Source of the DNA: Lomentospora prolificans | Taxonomy: Eukaryota > Ascomycota > Sordariomycetes > Microascales > Microascaceae | DNA: 64,000 nucleotides | Direction of reading: 5' to 3' | Assembly (NCBI GenBank): GCA_029532625.1 | Contig: JARFXM010000011.1 | Coordinates: 1,364,001 to 1,428,000 of the forward strand | In this document: one piece after another, positions 22,318-33,132 of the stretch | How positions within the stretch are numbered: position 1 is the first letter of the stretch | Layout: each line of letters begins with the position of its first letter | Notes under the pieces: model-generated | Database searches by the model: none | What the model saw: only the letters and a program-made list of their open reading frames with translations | Told to the model about the DNA's origin: nothing | Translations under genes and position numbers: made by a program

Positions 22318-24639
22318 AGTCGATGCTTGTGACGTTCACGCCAGTGTCATGATGTTCCACCGGGGACTGGTGATAATGAAGAATTAATTTTCAAACAAGG
22401 GAGCGGGCTTCCTCGGTGTGGGATGCGAAGAGGAAGCTTTTAAATGCGTCGCGATTGTTTATGTTTGGCCCCTCTTCGGGCCGCTAATAATACCCCGTTT
22501 TCTGATTTTACTTTGCGCGTTTCTGTTATTCGTCATCCCGGTTCGGCTGAGGTTGGACTATGAAGGTTTGTCTCCTTGACACGAACGTGGGACTAGAATT
22601 TCACGAGGATACTGTGCGTCCATATGTAGACAATAGATGTTATATCTACAGTTGGGCTCAATCAAATCGGCTGTGAGGCATTGCTGCCTGCGTCACTGTC
22701 CGCGACTCTCGTTGTAGAGTTCCGCATTCTTTTTTCATTGCCTGTGATTCGACCTCATTCCCTGCCCGTTCTCTCGGAATATCCACATCAGTTGATCTTC
22801 CGACATGATCAAAGTCGGAGAACTCTACTAATAGCCGGGTCTTGCGCGTGCAGGCACTCGAATCGCCGTCTATATTCTTTCCCAGAGCCTATCAGCAGCT
22901 GGCCAATGGGCACGGCAGACATCCGTGCTTACGGCCTAGCTTTGCTCCCGCAAGGGAGGAAATGCTAGCGTGCGCCGTTGAAGTATCAGGTAGGAGAAGG
23001 GGAAATTGGCTAGAGAAGCGGAGTGGCCTATATCCAATTTTCCCCATGGTTTACTGGGACCATGGATGATAAGAGAAGCTCTCTCTCAGGCTAACCGCCG
23101 TGGTGCTTCCCGATGACAAGATGAATTGAGACGGGTATTCGGAGTAACCAGCAACCCAAGCTGTACTAAAACTGTCCTTCTCAAACGATGTGGTGTTAAC
23201 CATCAGGCCTGTCAAGTCAGAGAACGCTCAAAGATGTGCCACATTCGATTGAGGAGCGCGCAATGTCTTTTTTATACGCGAGAGAAGTGCATACACATAT
23301 ACAATAAAACTCGGGGTGTTTACCTAACCATGGAAACCGCGTCCTCAAGGTGGGTTGAGATCAAACGCCACGGACGTGCCCTGTAAGTTTTCAGATGTTG
23401 CGATGTAGGAAGAGACCATTGCTCTCTGATATGGTGACGAGAAGAGGAGGATCCGGGGTGGTCGCTGTTAAGGTCAATGGCCCATGTCCATCCTAGTGCC
23501 CATTCCTTCCACTCGAGGTAATGGAGTGGAAGGAGTTTCTAATACCGCCAGTTGTCTACATCACAGCGTTGGGCCTCAGGTACTGGCTACCTAGCTGGCT
23601 AACCTCGAGTGGACAGGTCAAGTCGACCTACAATCGCGTACTCTGGTAGCGCGGTACGAGCGACCTGTTCCCCAAGGTGGAAGGGACGAGAGGCGAAAGA
23701 GACAAAATCCAAATAGGCAAATTTTATATTCGGGATACCATCCGGGTCAAAGAAAAAATAGGGCAGTGGAGCGGGAGATAGATACAAAAAGTCGACAGAA
23801 GGAGACGGCAAGACGACAGAAGTTAGAAAAGGGAAAGAAAGACCGGCACTCCTGTGATAGTCCAGATGCCCTTCTCCAGCCAACGAGGTTCAACAGCGCC
23901 TGCCTCATCCAACGACGCGCCGCCAATTAATACGCCTCTTTCCCTCTTTCTGCTATTTTCCCCGAGCATCGAGCGATCCAGCTAACATTTTCTATCCTAC
24001 ACTCCACATGTTGTTGTTTCCGTCCCGCGCACCCTCTACCTCGTTCTTTCTTCGTCCGCCACTCCAACCTCGAGACCGGCTCGAGTGTGATTGTATACTG
24101 ATTAAAAAAGTCAACAGTGGCTGGCCGTTGACGAGATCAATAATTTGTCAATAATCCCGATCGGGGTCGTATTATCCTTTTTCCCCTTCCATCTTCCTTT
24201 CACGCCCGCGCCTGGCTGGTATGTTTGACTGGGGTTAACGTCCAGGCCCTTCTTTATATGCATGTACTAAGAAATCAATTATATCCCTCCATTTTCCGAG
24301 CGCGTGCTCGGGGCTTCGACTCTTTTTACTCTCTTTTCCTCCTCCCCCACCCTCTTTCTCACCAGCTCCAACTTATCACACTTCAATTTCGTTTTCCCTT
24401 GACGAGAGTCGGCATTTAGCTTATTCAGACAGAGCCTGCACGTCCAATTTCCATACCACTGCTCATTATCGCGTCGCTTTTCGACATTTTCGCGGTCGCC
24501 GTCGCGTCTTGAGAACGTGTCATACGCCATATTATCCGTGCCCCTTCTCTTTCCCTTTTGCTAGAGTCAATATCTGTCTCCCTTCATACGCGCGTCTCGC
24601 CACTTGCTCCACTGCCGCCGCGCCTTGAACAGGTCCGCC
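22318..24639. other. Intergenic region and ASH1 promoter
   Basis: No gene is supported over 2.3 kb. The last ~700 bp (from about 23900) are CT-rich and likely hold the promoter and a long 5' leader of the methyltransferase gene. Short frames such as 22681-22968 resemble no family. Confidence 0.45.
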
Positions 24640-27411
24640 ATGTCTCTGGCCACCGAGAGCAGCATCTCGGCTGCTCCCTCGGAACTCCCTGCGGCACCTC
24701 TCCTCGAAGTTGTCCTCGGCGGTCCCGTAGACCTAGCGTGCTCGTCTTCGACGGCATCTTGCGCGTCGTCCGCCATCGACTCGACGAGCTCGACTCCCCC
24801 AACCTCAATCTCTGACGCCTGCAGCCAATCCTCTGATGCACCTAAGCTTGAGAATATCAACGTCGCCGTAGACACACCCCCTCCACCCGAGCTACACGCC
24901 TCCGACTCCAATCAGGATGCGACCCTCCAATCCACGCCCACTACATCCTCGCGCCCTCGCCGCACTCGTGGTGTGCCAACATATAACCTTACTCAACTGA
25001 GCGGCACGTCCGCCCATGGCAAACGGCGCGCCAATGGCGACATTGTGGCCGAGAAGCGGAGGCGGACTATCTCGGCCGACACATTAGTCGCTACTCAGAA
25101 GAAAGAGTTGAATGACCATCTTGCTGTGGCGAAGGACTCCAATGGGCTATTGCGCGCGGGGATCGACGCGTTGGACCTCCAATGGTCCATTAGCCAACTC
25201 GACACTCCCCCTTCGCATCGACAATCTAAGAAAGATGAGGCTGCCAATCGCCGCGCGTCCGCGCGACTCGCCGGGGATAATGCGACCACCGTGGTCGCGT
25301 CTCAGATCAGTTCTCTTACCAAACGTGGCAAGCAAACGGTGGAGACAGCAGTATCAACTATGTCCCGTGAATTAAAACGACTTCAGGACACCAAAGAATT
25401 CGCGCATATCGATGACCAGCCAGTAGTCCACACTGTTTGGAGCAACGGAAAGCTAGTCAATCTCAAAAAGTCCCGAAGAGAGTCTGCGAAGCAAAAGGCC
25501 AAGTCGAGCGAGGCCGCAACTAAACAATCCCCCGCACCGGTGGAGGAAGAGGAATCCACGGTTGAGGCTCCAGCGCCTGCGAAGAAACGAAGGGTCAAGA
25601 AGTATCTAGAGAAAGGTCTCTACGCTGGCCAGCCCACGCCCAACGACTATACGATTGGCCTTACTACAGCTGAGAAGAAACGTATGGCCCAGATCCCGGA
25701 GCTCAAAGCTCTACCCAAGCCCAACAAGGTCCTTCCTCTGCCCGTCTACAATGGCCTGCGCCTCCTAATCAAGGGCAGGGACTTCAAGCTTCCCTTTGAC
25801 GTGTGCAACCCTCTTCCTCCGGGCCAACCGAAACCCGATGAATGGAGGAAGATGACCAAGAGTATGAGCCCTTTGTTTCAATCTATGATCGATTCCGAGA
25901 AGGGAGCTTGGATCGTAGAACACGTAGCCCAGATCGTACTGACTTGCCCTCCTAGATCGATTTATTGGCGACTCAAAGGAATACTGGCGCAAGACACCGC
26001 ACATCAATGACTTTCAGTCCAAGTGTGTTTGCAAGCCCGAAGACGGGTGTGGCGAGAGTTGTCAGAACCGAATAATGCTCTACGAATGCGACTCAACCAA
26101 TTGTAACGTGGGTAAAGAGTACTGCACCAACCGCGCCTTCGCTCACCTCGCAGAACGTCGTGCTGCCGGCGGAAAGTACAGAATCGGCGTTGAGGTTATC
26201 AAGACCGCCGATCGAGGCTATGGCGTGCGCAGCAATCGTTGTTTCGAACCCAACCAAATCATTATGGAGTATACGGGTGAAATCATTACTGAAGAGGAAT
26301 GTGAGAGGCGCATGAACGAAGTCTACAAGAACAATGCGGTGCGCACCCTTCTGCATCACTACTATACCCATCCCGTAGAATCTTGATCGCTAATGAGGGT
26401 GTTTAGTGCTACTATCTAATGTCGTTCGACCAGAACATGATCATAGATGCCACGACCGGGTCGATTGCGCGATTCGTCAATCATTCTTGTAACCCAAACT
26501 GCAGGATGATTAAGTGGATCGTTGGCGGCAACCCCAGGATGGCCCTCTTTGCTGGCGACAGACCAATCATGACCGGAGAAGAGCTCACCTACGACTACAA
26601 GTTTGATCCTTTCTCCGCTAAGAACGTACAATCCTGTCTGTGCGGAGAACACAACTGTCGCGGAGTGCTCGGCCCCAAGCCTAAAGAAAAGCCCAAGGAG
26701 GCCAAGACAGAAGTCAAGGGCAAAGGTGGCGCGAAGTCTCTCAAGGACACCGTTAAGGCGGGCAAGCGCAAGCTCAAAGAACTTGTCGGTGACGAGGACA
26801 ACAAGGGAAGTGTAAAGAAACGGAAGGTCGGCAATGCTACCGGTGTCAAGCGATCGTTATCCAGCGCAAGCTTGAAGGCGGCGAAGGGTGCAGCTGCCGT
26901 CGTCAAGCGGAGCGTCTCCGCAGTCTCTTTGAAGGCGAAGAGCAGTCTGGGTAGCCTCAATGCTAAGGGGAGATCTCCTGCGTCGAAAGCCCAGAGTAAA
27001 ACAAAGGCTCCAGCTATCAAGGCGCAGCAAAACAAGTCTAAGGCGTCGGGCAAAGGGACTCCTCTCAGCGCCAGTAAGAGGCGCAACACGCTCGTCAAGC
27101 AGCCCCCGCTTAAGAGTGCGTCTGCTGACCCGCTGAAGAAGACGCGGACAGGAAGGGTTATCAAGGCGTACGCCAAGGCCCAACAGACACCCTCACCGGC
27201 GAAGAGACAGGGTAAAGGATCGTCCTCTTGTAAAGCCACCTCCACCATTGTGGCGGCTACGTCTAAAGATGAAGCTTCGCCTGGATTCAGAAGCAGTCCC
27301 GTGTCGAAGAGTGGCCGTATCCGAAAGCTTACCGAAAAAGCGGCGTCTCCGCGTGCGGCCATGGAACTTTCCAGAGCGGCTAGAGTTCGTCTCGTGCAAC
27401 CAGACGAGTAA
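24640..27411 (+). CDS. ash1: ASH1-type SET-domain histone-lysine methyltransferase
   Basis: Three exons, 24640-25861, 25956-26338 and 26407-27411, give 869 residues. Residues 1-400 are mostly disordered and basic. MTKNRFIGDSKEYW leads into a Cys-rich AWS domain (about 430-480: CVCKPEDGCGESCQNR, YECDSTNC). The SET domain (about 481-605) has GYGVRSNR, EYTGEI, the catalytic FVNHSCNPNC around 558-567 and GEELTYDYKFDP. A post-SET CLCGEHNCRG lies near 613. The ~240-residue C-terminal tail is Lys/Ala/Ser-rich. The AWS-SET-postSET order fits the H3K36 methyltransferases SET2 and ASH1. No WW or SRI domain is seen, which favours ASH1, known in Neurospora as an H3K36 methyltransferase acting on weakly transcribed chromatin. 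Intron 2 interrupts the SET domain and has the weak donor GTGCGC. The open frame upstream of 24640 has no ATG. Confidence 0.9.
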
Positions 27412-29253
27412 CACCTAGGCTGCGCCAGCCCAGCCAAAATAAGGTGGAATACTACTATTTAGGTGGTATTTGAATAACCAAGCAAGGCGGTTGATTAGAA
27501 AAAGAGAGAAGTGGAATGCGCTTATTTATTCGGGTATGTTTGTAACTTTTTGCCTTGTCCTTTCTGCATCGGTTCGGGGCGAAGTATTCGTGGTTACTGT
27601 TTTGGTTTTGCGATCCTTCGGAGTTCAACGTGTCTTTTTTCCCTCTTTTCTACCCATACGTTCTTCATAGCATGGCCCTCACTTTTGCAGTGCTTAGCTA
27701 TCATGCGGTTGGTGTTCGGTCTCGAGGTTGACTCTAGGCCTTGCGAAACGGTAGTTCCAATCGTCCTTGACCTCTTTAATATTCTCTTCTGGAGAAGTGG
27801 GTAAAGAAGGATAAGTCTAGTGTCATCAGGAAGCAGCAGCACTAGTCTTCAATTTCCGTCGAATAACGTTGACAGTAGTTCACTGATCCATGCTAAATGT
27901 GCTCGTGATGTCTTTTCCCTGCTACTCCGAGGACTCTTGATTGAGTCTAATTTCGGTGGCGAAAGTGTGGGCAGCAAACAGAAGCTAGCGCTCGCGATGT
28001 TGATTCTACTGGCGACGATGATGTGCAACTTAGAGCTAGGATCAATCGTCCATCCAATAAAGCCTCGCCCTAAAGTAACGGAACGAGAACAGAGCGAGTA
28101 TACACGACCGACTTCCTAACCTAGTAATCGGCCAACCTGGCGGAGTCTAAGGGATGACCTCTCAGCTCCCTTCATGTTCGTTTTTTTTGGTTCAACTAGG
28201 GAAAGTAAACTACGCGTTTTACCCAAAGCTGCTGCTGCCGCCGCCGCCGCTACTTCGAGCTTAGAATATCACCGGGCGTTCTCAGCTCCTTAATCTGGGT
28301 TCCCGCGATGTGGTTGACCCTTTAATTCCTTGTGCTTTAGGTTCTTTATGGGTCACAGAGCTGTATTATTAGAGAGAGGCCAGATTTTCCCCCTGGCGAT
28401 TTTTTTTCTCACACTTTGCCGCCTGTCTACTCAGAGGCTCTCTCTCTCGGTCTCTCTCTCTCTCTGTGTGTGTTTGGCTTAGTAATATTTACTGCCGATT
28501 ACGAAGATTGGACTTCACTGTAGTATCGGCAATGCTCAATGGGCCAAAACGAGTAGCGGTTTTGATTCGAGCGTATATAGACACGAGATGCTAGATACAA
28601 CGGGAGGCAGTTCAAGCAGAAAAAGAGATGAAGCAAATAAACTCAGGAAGAAAGGAAAGAGTATGTACTGGAACGGAAGTATGATCAAGGTCGTGGAGCT
28701 CTCAAAACGAGAACAAACCCAATCAATGTATGAACGATGAAGAAAAGTATAGACAGGCGTGACGGATAATGATCGAGATAACAGCATCACGCGAAGCTTG
28801 AAACGCTTGAAACGCACAAAGAAAGCAAGAATGTATGAAAGAGAATCGAAAACAAAACGAGTGGACACCCGCGCCCCCGAAAACTATATGAAAGGAAAAA
28901 GAAGAGCATCGAATGCAAGGAAGTGAGACGCACACGCAGGTAATGCCATAAAAGGGAATGGAAGGAGAAGGGGCGGGGACTAGTAACGGGGAACTGGTAA
29001 AAAGAAGTGGTAATGAGAGGCCATGAACCATGCCCAGGCCCACAGCGAGAGAGAATGACCAGTCTCCCAGCTGCTATTGTGGCCCATTCTTTTCCTGGTG
29101 GTCAGGGAAAAGGTATAGTAGAAGTCCTTCCGCCGAAGTGATGCTGAGAACACAGTAGTACGTGCAAAGCCATGTATAAGCGCCTCGAAATGCTAGCTGA
29201 CGTAGACGAAGTAGGCAGGCTCGTCGATAGAGTGGATGGGGACGTGTGCTTCG
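27412..29253. other. Intergenic region with TC/TG microsatellite
   Basis: Contains the methyltransferase 3' end, short GCC repeats near 28233-28251 and a TC-rich microsatellite. The stretch 28550-29050 is purine-rich on the plus strand. Open frames there on the minus strand are low complexity and not supported as genes. Confidence 0.45.
28438..28474. repeat. (TC)n / (TG)n microsatellite
   Basis: Two runs of TC dinucleotides separated by GG pass into a short TG run. It lies in non-coding sequence between the methyltransferase and the small zinc-ribbon gene. Confidence 0.85.
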
Positions 29254-29454
29254 TCAATTCCCCTTGGACGTCTCACCACCCTCCTTCTTGGGCTTCTCAG
29301 GAACCGCGCTGCTCTGTGCAACGTTGGATCTCGGGCAATATCGACAGCGTTTTTTTGAGCAATCCGGACAGTACTCGTCGACGAAAATGTTTAAGAGCGA
29401 CAAGTCGCAACCGCAGCATTTCCACCTGGTAAGCTCGGCGTTGTTAGATGTCAT
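29254..29454 (-). CDS. Putative small zinc-ribbon protein (66 aa)
   Basis: A complete 66-residue frame on the minus strand starts with ATG at 29454. Its cysteines form a tight pattern: C13, C14 and C16 after a Trp, then C29-x2-C32 and C37-x2-C40 (YCPDCSKKRCRYC). The rest is a Lys/Glu/Ser-rich tail. The W-x-CC-x-C...CPDC-x4-C-x2-C arrangement resembles short uncharacterised zinc-ribbon-like proteins common in Sordariomycetes; that resemblance is from memory and not checked. Seven cysteines in 28 residues is unlikely by chance and suggests one or two zinc sites. No intron is needed. Function is unknown. Additional upstream exons cannot be excluded. Confidence 0.55.
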   Translation of the reverse strand: MTSNNAELTRWKCCGCDLSLLNIFVDEYCPDCSKKRCRYCPRSNVAQSSAVPEKPKKEGGETSKGN

Positions 29455-29870
29455 TGTATGAAAACAAGCGTGTTATATAAAGTTTATTTGATATCGTGTG
29501 GTTGCTCTTGAGCCGATTCTGTGTTTTGGATGATCAGAGACGGGGAGTCTGGGTGAGATGATCCTAGGGACTTCATATTCTTTTATCCTCCTGTCCATGA
29601 GGTATCAAATAGTTGATCAGCATCGACTCTCTCTCCTTGACCGTCCATCGTCGTGAATTGAAGTCCATGACCGAAATACAAGTGTTAGCGAAGATCCAAC
29701 AAGTCAAACGAGGCAGGCCGAAGTTACGCGGGAAAGGATGGTAAACAAAGATCAAGGGCGTTAACGGCAAAAGAGGACGTGCCGGTACTACAAGCCCCTC
29801 TCTGGAGAGGGAAGCTCATATTTGGATGAATGAGGGAGCGAGAGAGGCGCGAGACCAAGCCAACGTAGTT
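29455..29870. other. Intergenic region
   Basis: No gene is supported between the two minus-strand candidates. It probably includes the promoter of the zinc-ribbon gene. Confidence 0.4.
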
Positions 29871-30239
29871 TCAAACCAGAACACTCGCCCGCCCTTCTTT
29901 GCGTAGTGCCTGCGCATCGGCATTGCCACAGTTCTCTACCTCCCGGTATCGTACCGGTCCAAGAATCTTTTGCGTTGATTCGAGGCCATCAGATGGCAAG
30001 CTGGTTTCTCGGTGGCTCGATAGACTAGTAGTATCCATCGTGACCTCGAGCACAGGGAGTGCTGGCCGACGCGTGCCACGAGGGATCAGCCAGCGAAAGC
30101 GTCTTTCTGGAACGGACGAGTCCGAAGATGCGATTCGGTGCGACACTGGTGGCTGAGCTGATTGAGAGGCAGAGATGGGATAATGGGAGAAATTTGTCAC
30201 CTTAGCAACTATACTAAGCAACGCAAAGCCTGGTATCAT
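29871..30239 (-). CDS. Hypothetical protein (122 aa, tentative)
   Basis: A minus-strand frame starting with ATG at 30237-30239 encodes 122 residues ending at 29871; the same frame is open upstream to 30419. The protein begins with a hydrophobic MIPGFALLSIVAKV stretch that could be a weak signal or anchor. It continues with a Ser/Arg-rich, apparently ordered segment (PERRFRWLIPRGTRRPALP, GPVRYREVENCGNADAQAL). Amino-acid composition and codon use look coding rather than random, but I recognise no family. Further exons may exist. It could equally be a spurious frame. Confidence 0.33.
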   Translation of the reverse strand: MIPGFALLSIVAKVTNFSHYPISASQSAQPPVSHRIASSDSSVPERRFRWLIPRGTRRPALPVLEVTMDTTSLSSHRETSLPSDGLESTQKILGPVRYREVENCGNADAQALRKEGRASVLV

Positions 30240-30419
30240 GGTAAAGAAAGACGTTGAAATGCGATGTTTTGGAAGGATCGGAGAAGGTGGCAGAAGTAAG
30301 GACGGAGTGCACTCGACTCGATGGCACCAAACCCGCGCATTTGCAACTGTGCAGTGGTTGACACCACAGACCGTTCCGTTCAATGGAGAGGCTGGTGGAC
30401 ACAAACACTCTAGAGCCAC

Positions 30420-31731
30420 TCGAATAGCAAAACCGGTCCAGCACTTGCACCGTAGACATCCGCCGCATTGTGGCTTAATGGAAAAAAATGACGTTGTTGA
30501 AGTGAAGCGGTTCTATTGACATGTTCGCTTCTTCTGGTCCGGGGAGCTGATCGGCAGGTTTCTTGTGCCTCAACACTGACAGACATAAGGCGGGTTGGGT
30601 ACTAGTCATTGCTAGTTGGGCCAACGGGGTCAGGTCTAAGCCTGGGCATCTGAGAAAACCGGAACCAGTAGATTATTATGAAAGGAATGAGGATAAAAAC
30701 TTAGAAGACAAGGGAAAAAAAAAAAAAAAAAGAAGGGCAGCTCGTTTCGCCCTGTCACCGGCAGCACAGCGCGTGGTCCTGAGTAAATCAATGCTTAGCC
30801 TAGAAGATCGGGATTCGGATCGTGAGGCTTATCCATCACCTATTATAGTCTCATTGGACGAGAAGAGAAAATTGAAGCTAGGCGAGTAGCTTGCAGTTAC
30901 GTTTACAGTGCTCTTAACTAACAAGAGCTCCTATTATCCATCAATGCAGATGTGTTGAGCTGGTGGTGACTGACGGCAAAAGACAGCGACTGCAGCTAGA
31001 GCTGAGCCACATAGCTATTGACGGAGTGGTTGGCGTAGAAGGCTAGATGAATTGATACCTTTGCTCCCCGCGAGAGTAGCTCGGCATGGTGAGGAGAGAG
31101 TGAAATTAGAAATGAGCAGACGGCTAGAAGGATAGAGCCATTTTATATACAGCTCTGTAAGAGCCGCAACAACTTTCACAGACAGACGGCTTTGGCGAGA
31201 TGATAACTCTTCCGGTCATGAAATTCCCCATTGAAGTTGGAATTTTCAAGTCAGTCTCTGGAAAAAGCCGGCGTCGGGCACCGCACATCTCGCCAAATAC
31301 AGGCGTAATAGTGAGGCAAGGGCTGGCAAGGCTCGCCCGGCGAACGCGGTATGATACCGGTCAATGACGAAGACGAGGGTTGCGGCTCAACTCGGCGCTA
31401 GAATTACGTTTGAGCGGGCCTTAGGTAACACGAGTATCCTCGGCGGGGTGCGTGTTTGGTTTCTCCACTCCTATGGTTAATAATTCAATGAATTGATCCA
31501 TGGATCAGTAAGACCTCGGGAGTTGAACATTAATTAGCTCGCTCCAAGCGCCTGGCCTGGCCATACTGGTAGCGGATTGGCGCCTGGCGGTACACGGGGT
31601 CTCTGCTGGCTGGCTGGCTGGCCAGCTGTCTATGCGAGAATACCTTCGTACACTGGAGAGTAATACCTCAATACCGGTACAATGGATAGTGATCAATTAC
31701 GGCCCACCTGGCTGCTTGGAGAGCCCGCTTA
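30420..31731. other. Intergenic region left of the transposon
   Basis: No gene is supported. Holds an A-rich run at about 30715-30731 and a small (GGCT) repeat near 31607-31622. Base composition is normal right up to the transposon border, so RIP did not visibly spread into this flank. Confidence 0.5.
31730..31731. repeat. Left TA target-site duplication
   Basis: The dinucleotide TA directly precedes the left terminal inverted repeat and matches the TA directly after the right one. TA duplication is typical of Tc1/mariner/pogo elements. A two-base match is weak evidence taken alone. Confidence 0.5.
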
Positions 31732-31784
31732 CAGAAGCCTATAGCGAATTTATAACTTTTGAAATTTTTCAACCTTAACCCCTC
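31732..31784 (+). repeat. Left terminal inverted repeat
   Basis: 53 bp beginning CAGAAGCCTATAGCGAAT. Pairs with the reverse complement of 36321-36373 except at positions 2, 10, 21 and 41, where this arm has A and the other has G. It still contains CA and TG dinucleotides, unlike the interior. Confidence 0.85.
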
Positions 31785-33104
31785 AAATTTTTACTAGAAC
31801 TACCTTAACCTATATAGTTTCCTTAAATAATAAGAATATTAGAAAGACTTTAGTAAAATAATATTTTTATAACTAAAGTTATACTTTAAGCTTAGAAGGT
31901 ATAATTCCTCCTCTTAAGGAAAGTTATAACTTCTTAAGGAAGGTATAAAGTTTATAATATTTTAAGAATTATAATAAGTAGGTATAACTAGTAAAATAAT
32001 AATAGAAGGAAATAATAATAAAAAGAGCTATTTTCTAATAAATACTTTTTTTTTTATATTTTTAAAAATCCTTTCTTCCTTTCCTTCTTTTTTTTTCCTT
32101 CCTTTATTATCCCTTATCTTACTTATAAGTTACCTAATTACTTAATCTTAGCTAAGTCCTCCTAAACTTATAATAGTTTCTAATATTATTTAATAGTTTT
32201 AAATAATTCTATTTAGCTTTAAGTATAATAGTACCCTCTTACTCTAAAGCTTATAAACTAGCTAAAAAGCTAGTTACTCCTTTTACCTTTAATAAAGAAC
32301 TACTCCTATTTATTTAAAAAAGCTCTAAAGAGCTTAATAATAGTACCCTAGAGTATATAGCCTAGGCTTTAGCTTAAATAGAATTAACTTAAAGTAGAGG
32401 TACTCTAACTTTTACTTTTTAGAAGAAGGTCTATATACTTTTACTTAACTTTAAGCTAGATAGACTATTACTAATTAATTTAATAAGAGCTTAAGTAACT
32501 TCTTATTATTTAAAAGAAACCTAACTATTCTAGTAATAATATTTAAACCTATCTAGAATTACTTATTAGCTATAGTAGCTATAGTTAACTATTATATATA
32601 GATATAATAGCTATCTATATATTTAGCTAAGTTATAGTAGAGCTATATAATAAATACTTAAAGGCTTAAAGAAAGTTCTTATATTATATAGTTTAGGCTA
32701 AATTTAGCTAAGCTTATATATACTATATCTACTAGATAGCTAACTACTTACTTAAACCTAAATAAAGATATAAATAAGGTAGTATATTTAATTCTTTCTA
32801 TTATTATATATACTAAACTCTAATAAATTAAGTACTATTAATTTAACTTCTAATAAATATTAGAAGAAGCTACTAAAGATACCTATTAAAGTTAGCTAAA
32901 TAATCCTAGCTTTAATTAAAAATACTCTTATAGATCTAAATTTAATAATTTTAGCTATTTAGTTATAAACTCTAGTAATTATATTTATATAAACTACTAA
33001 TAAAATTAACTCTTAGATAGAAGTAGCTAAGTCTACTTTAATTACTTTTATTAAAACCTAAAGCTAAGATAAAGAAGATAATATTAATATTAATTTAACT
33101 AATA

Positions 33105-33132
33105 TAAAGTAAGTTTAATTAAACTTACTTTA
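33105..33132. repeat. 28-bp perfect palindrome inside the RIP tract
   Basis: Two 14-nt arms with no spacer (left arm TAAAGTAAGTTTAA) meet between 33118 and 33119. The arms include G and C positions, so this is more than simple AT alternation. Role unknown. Confidence 0.7.

Noticed and set aside
26595..27437. 280-residue minus-strand frame opposite the methyltransferase tail
   Set aside because: It is the antisense shadow of the Lys/Ala/Ser-rich coding exon.
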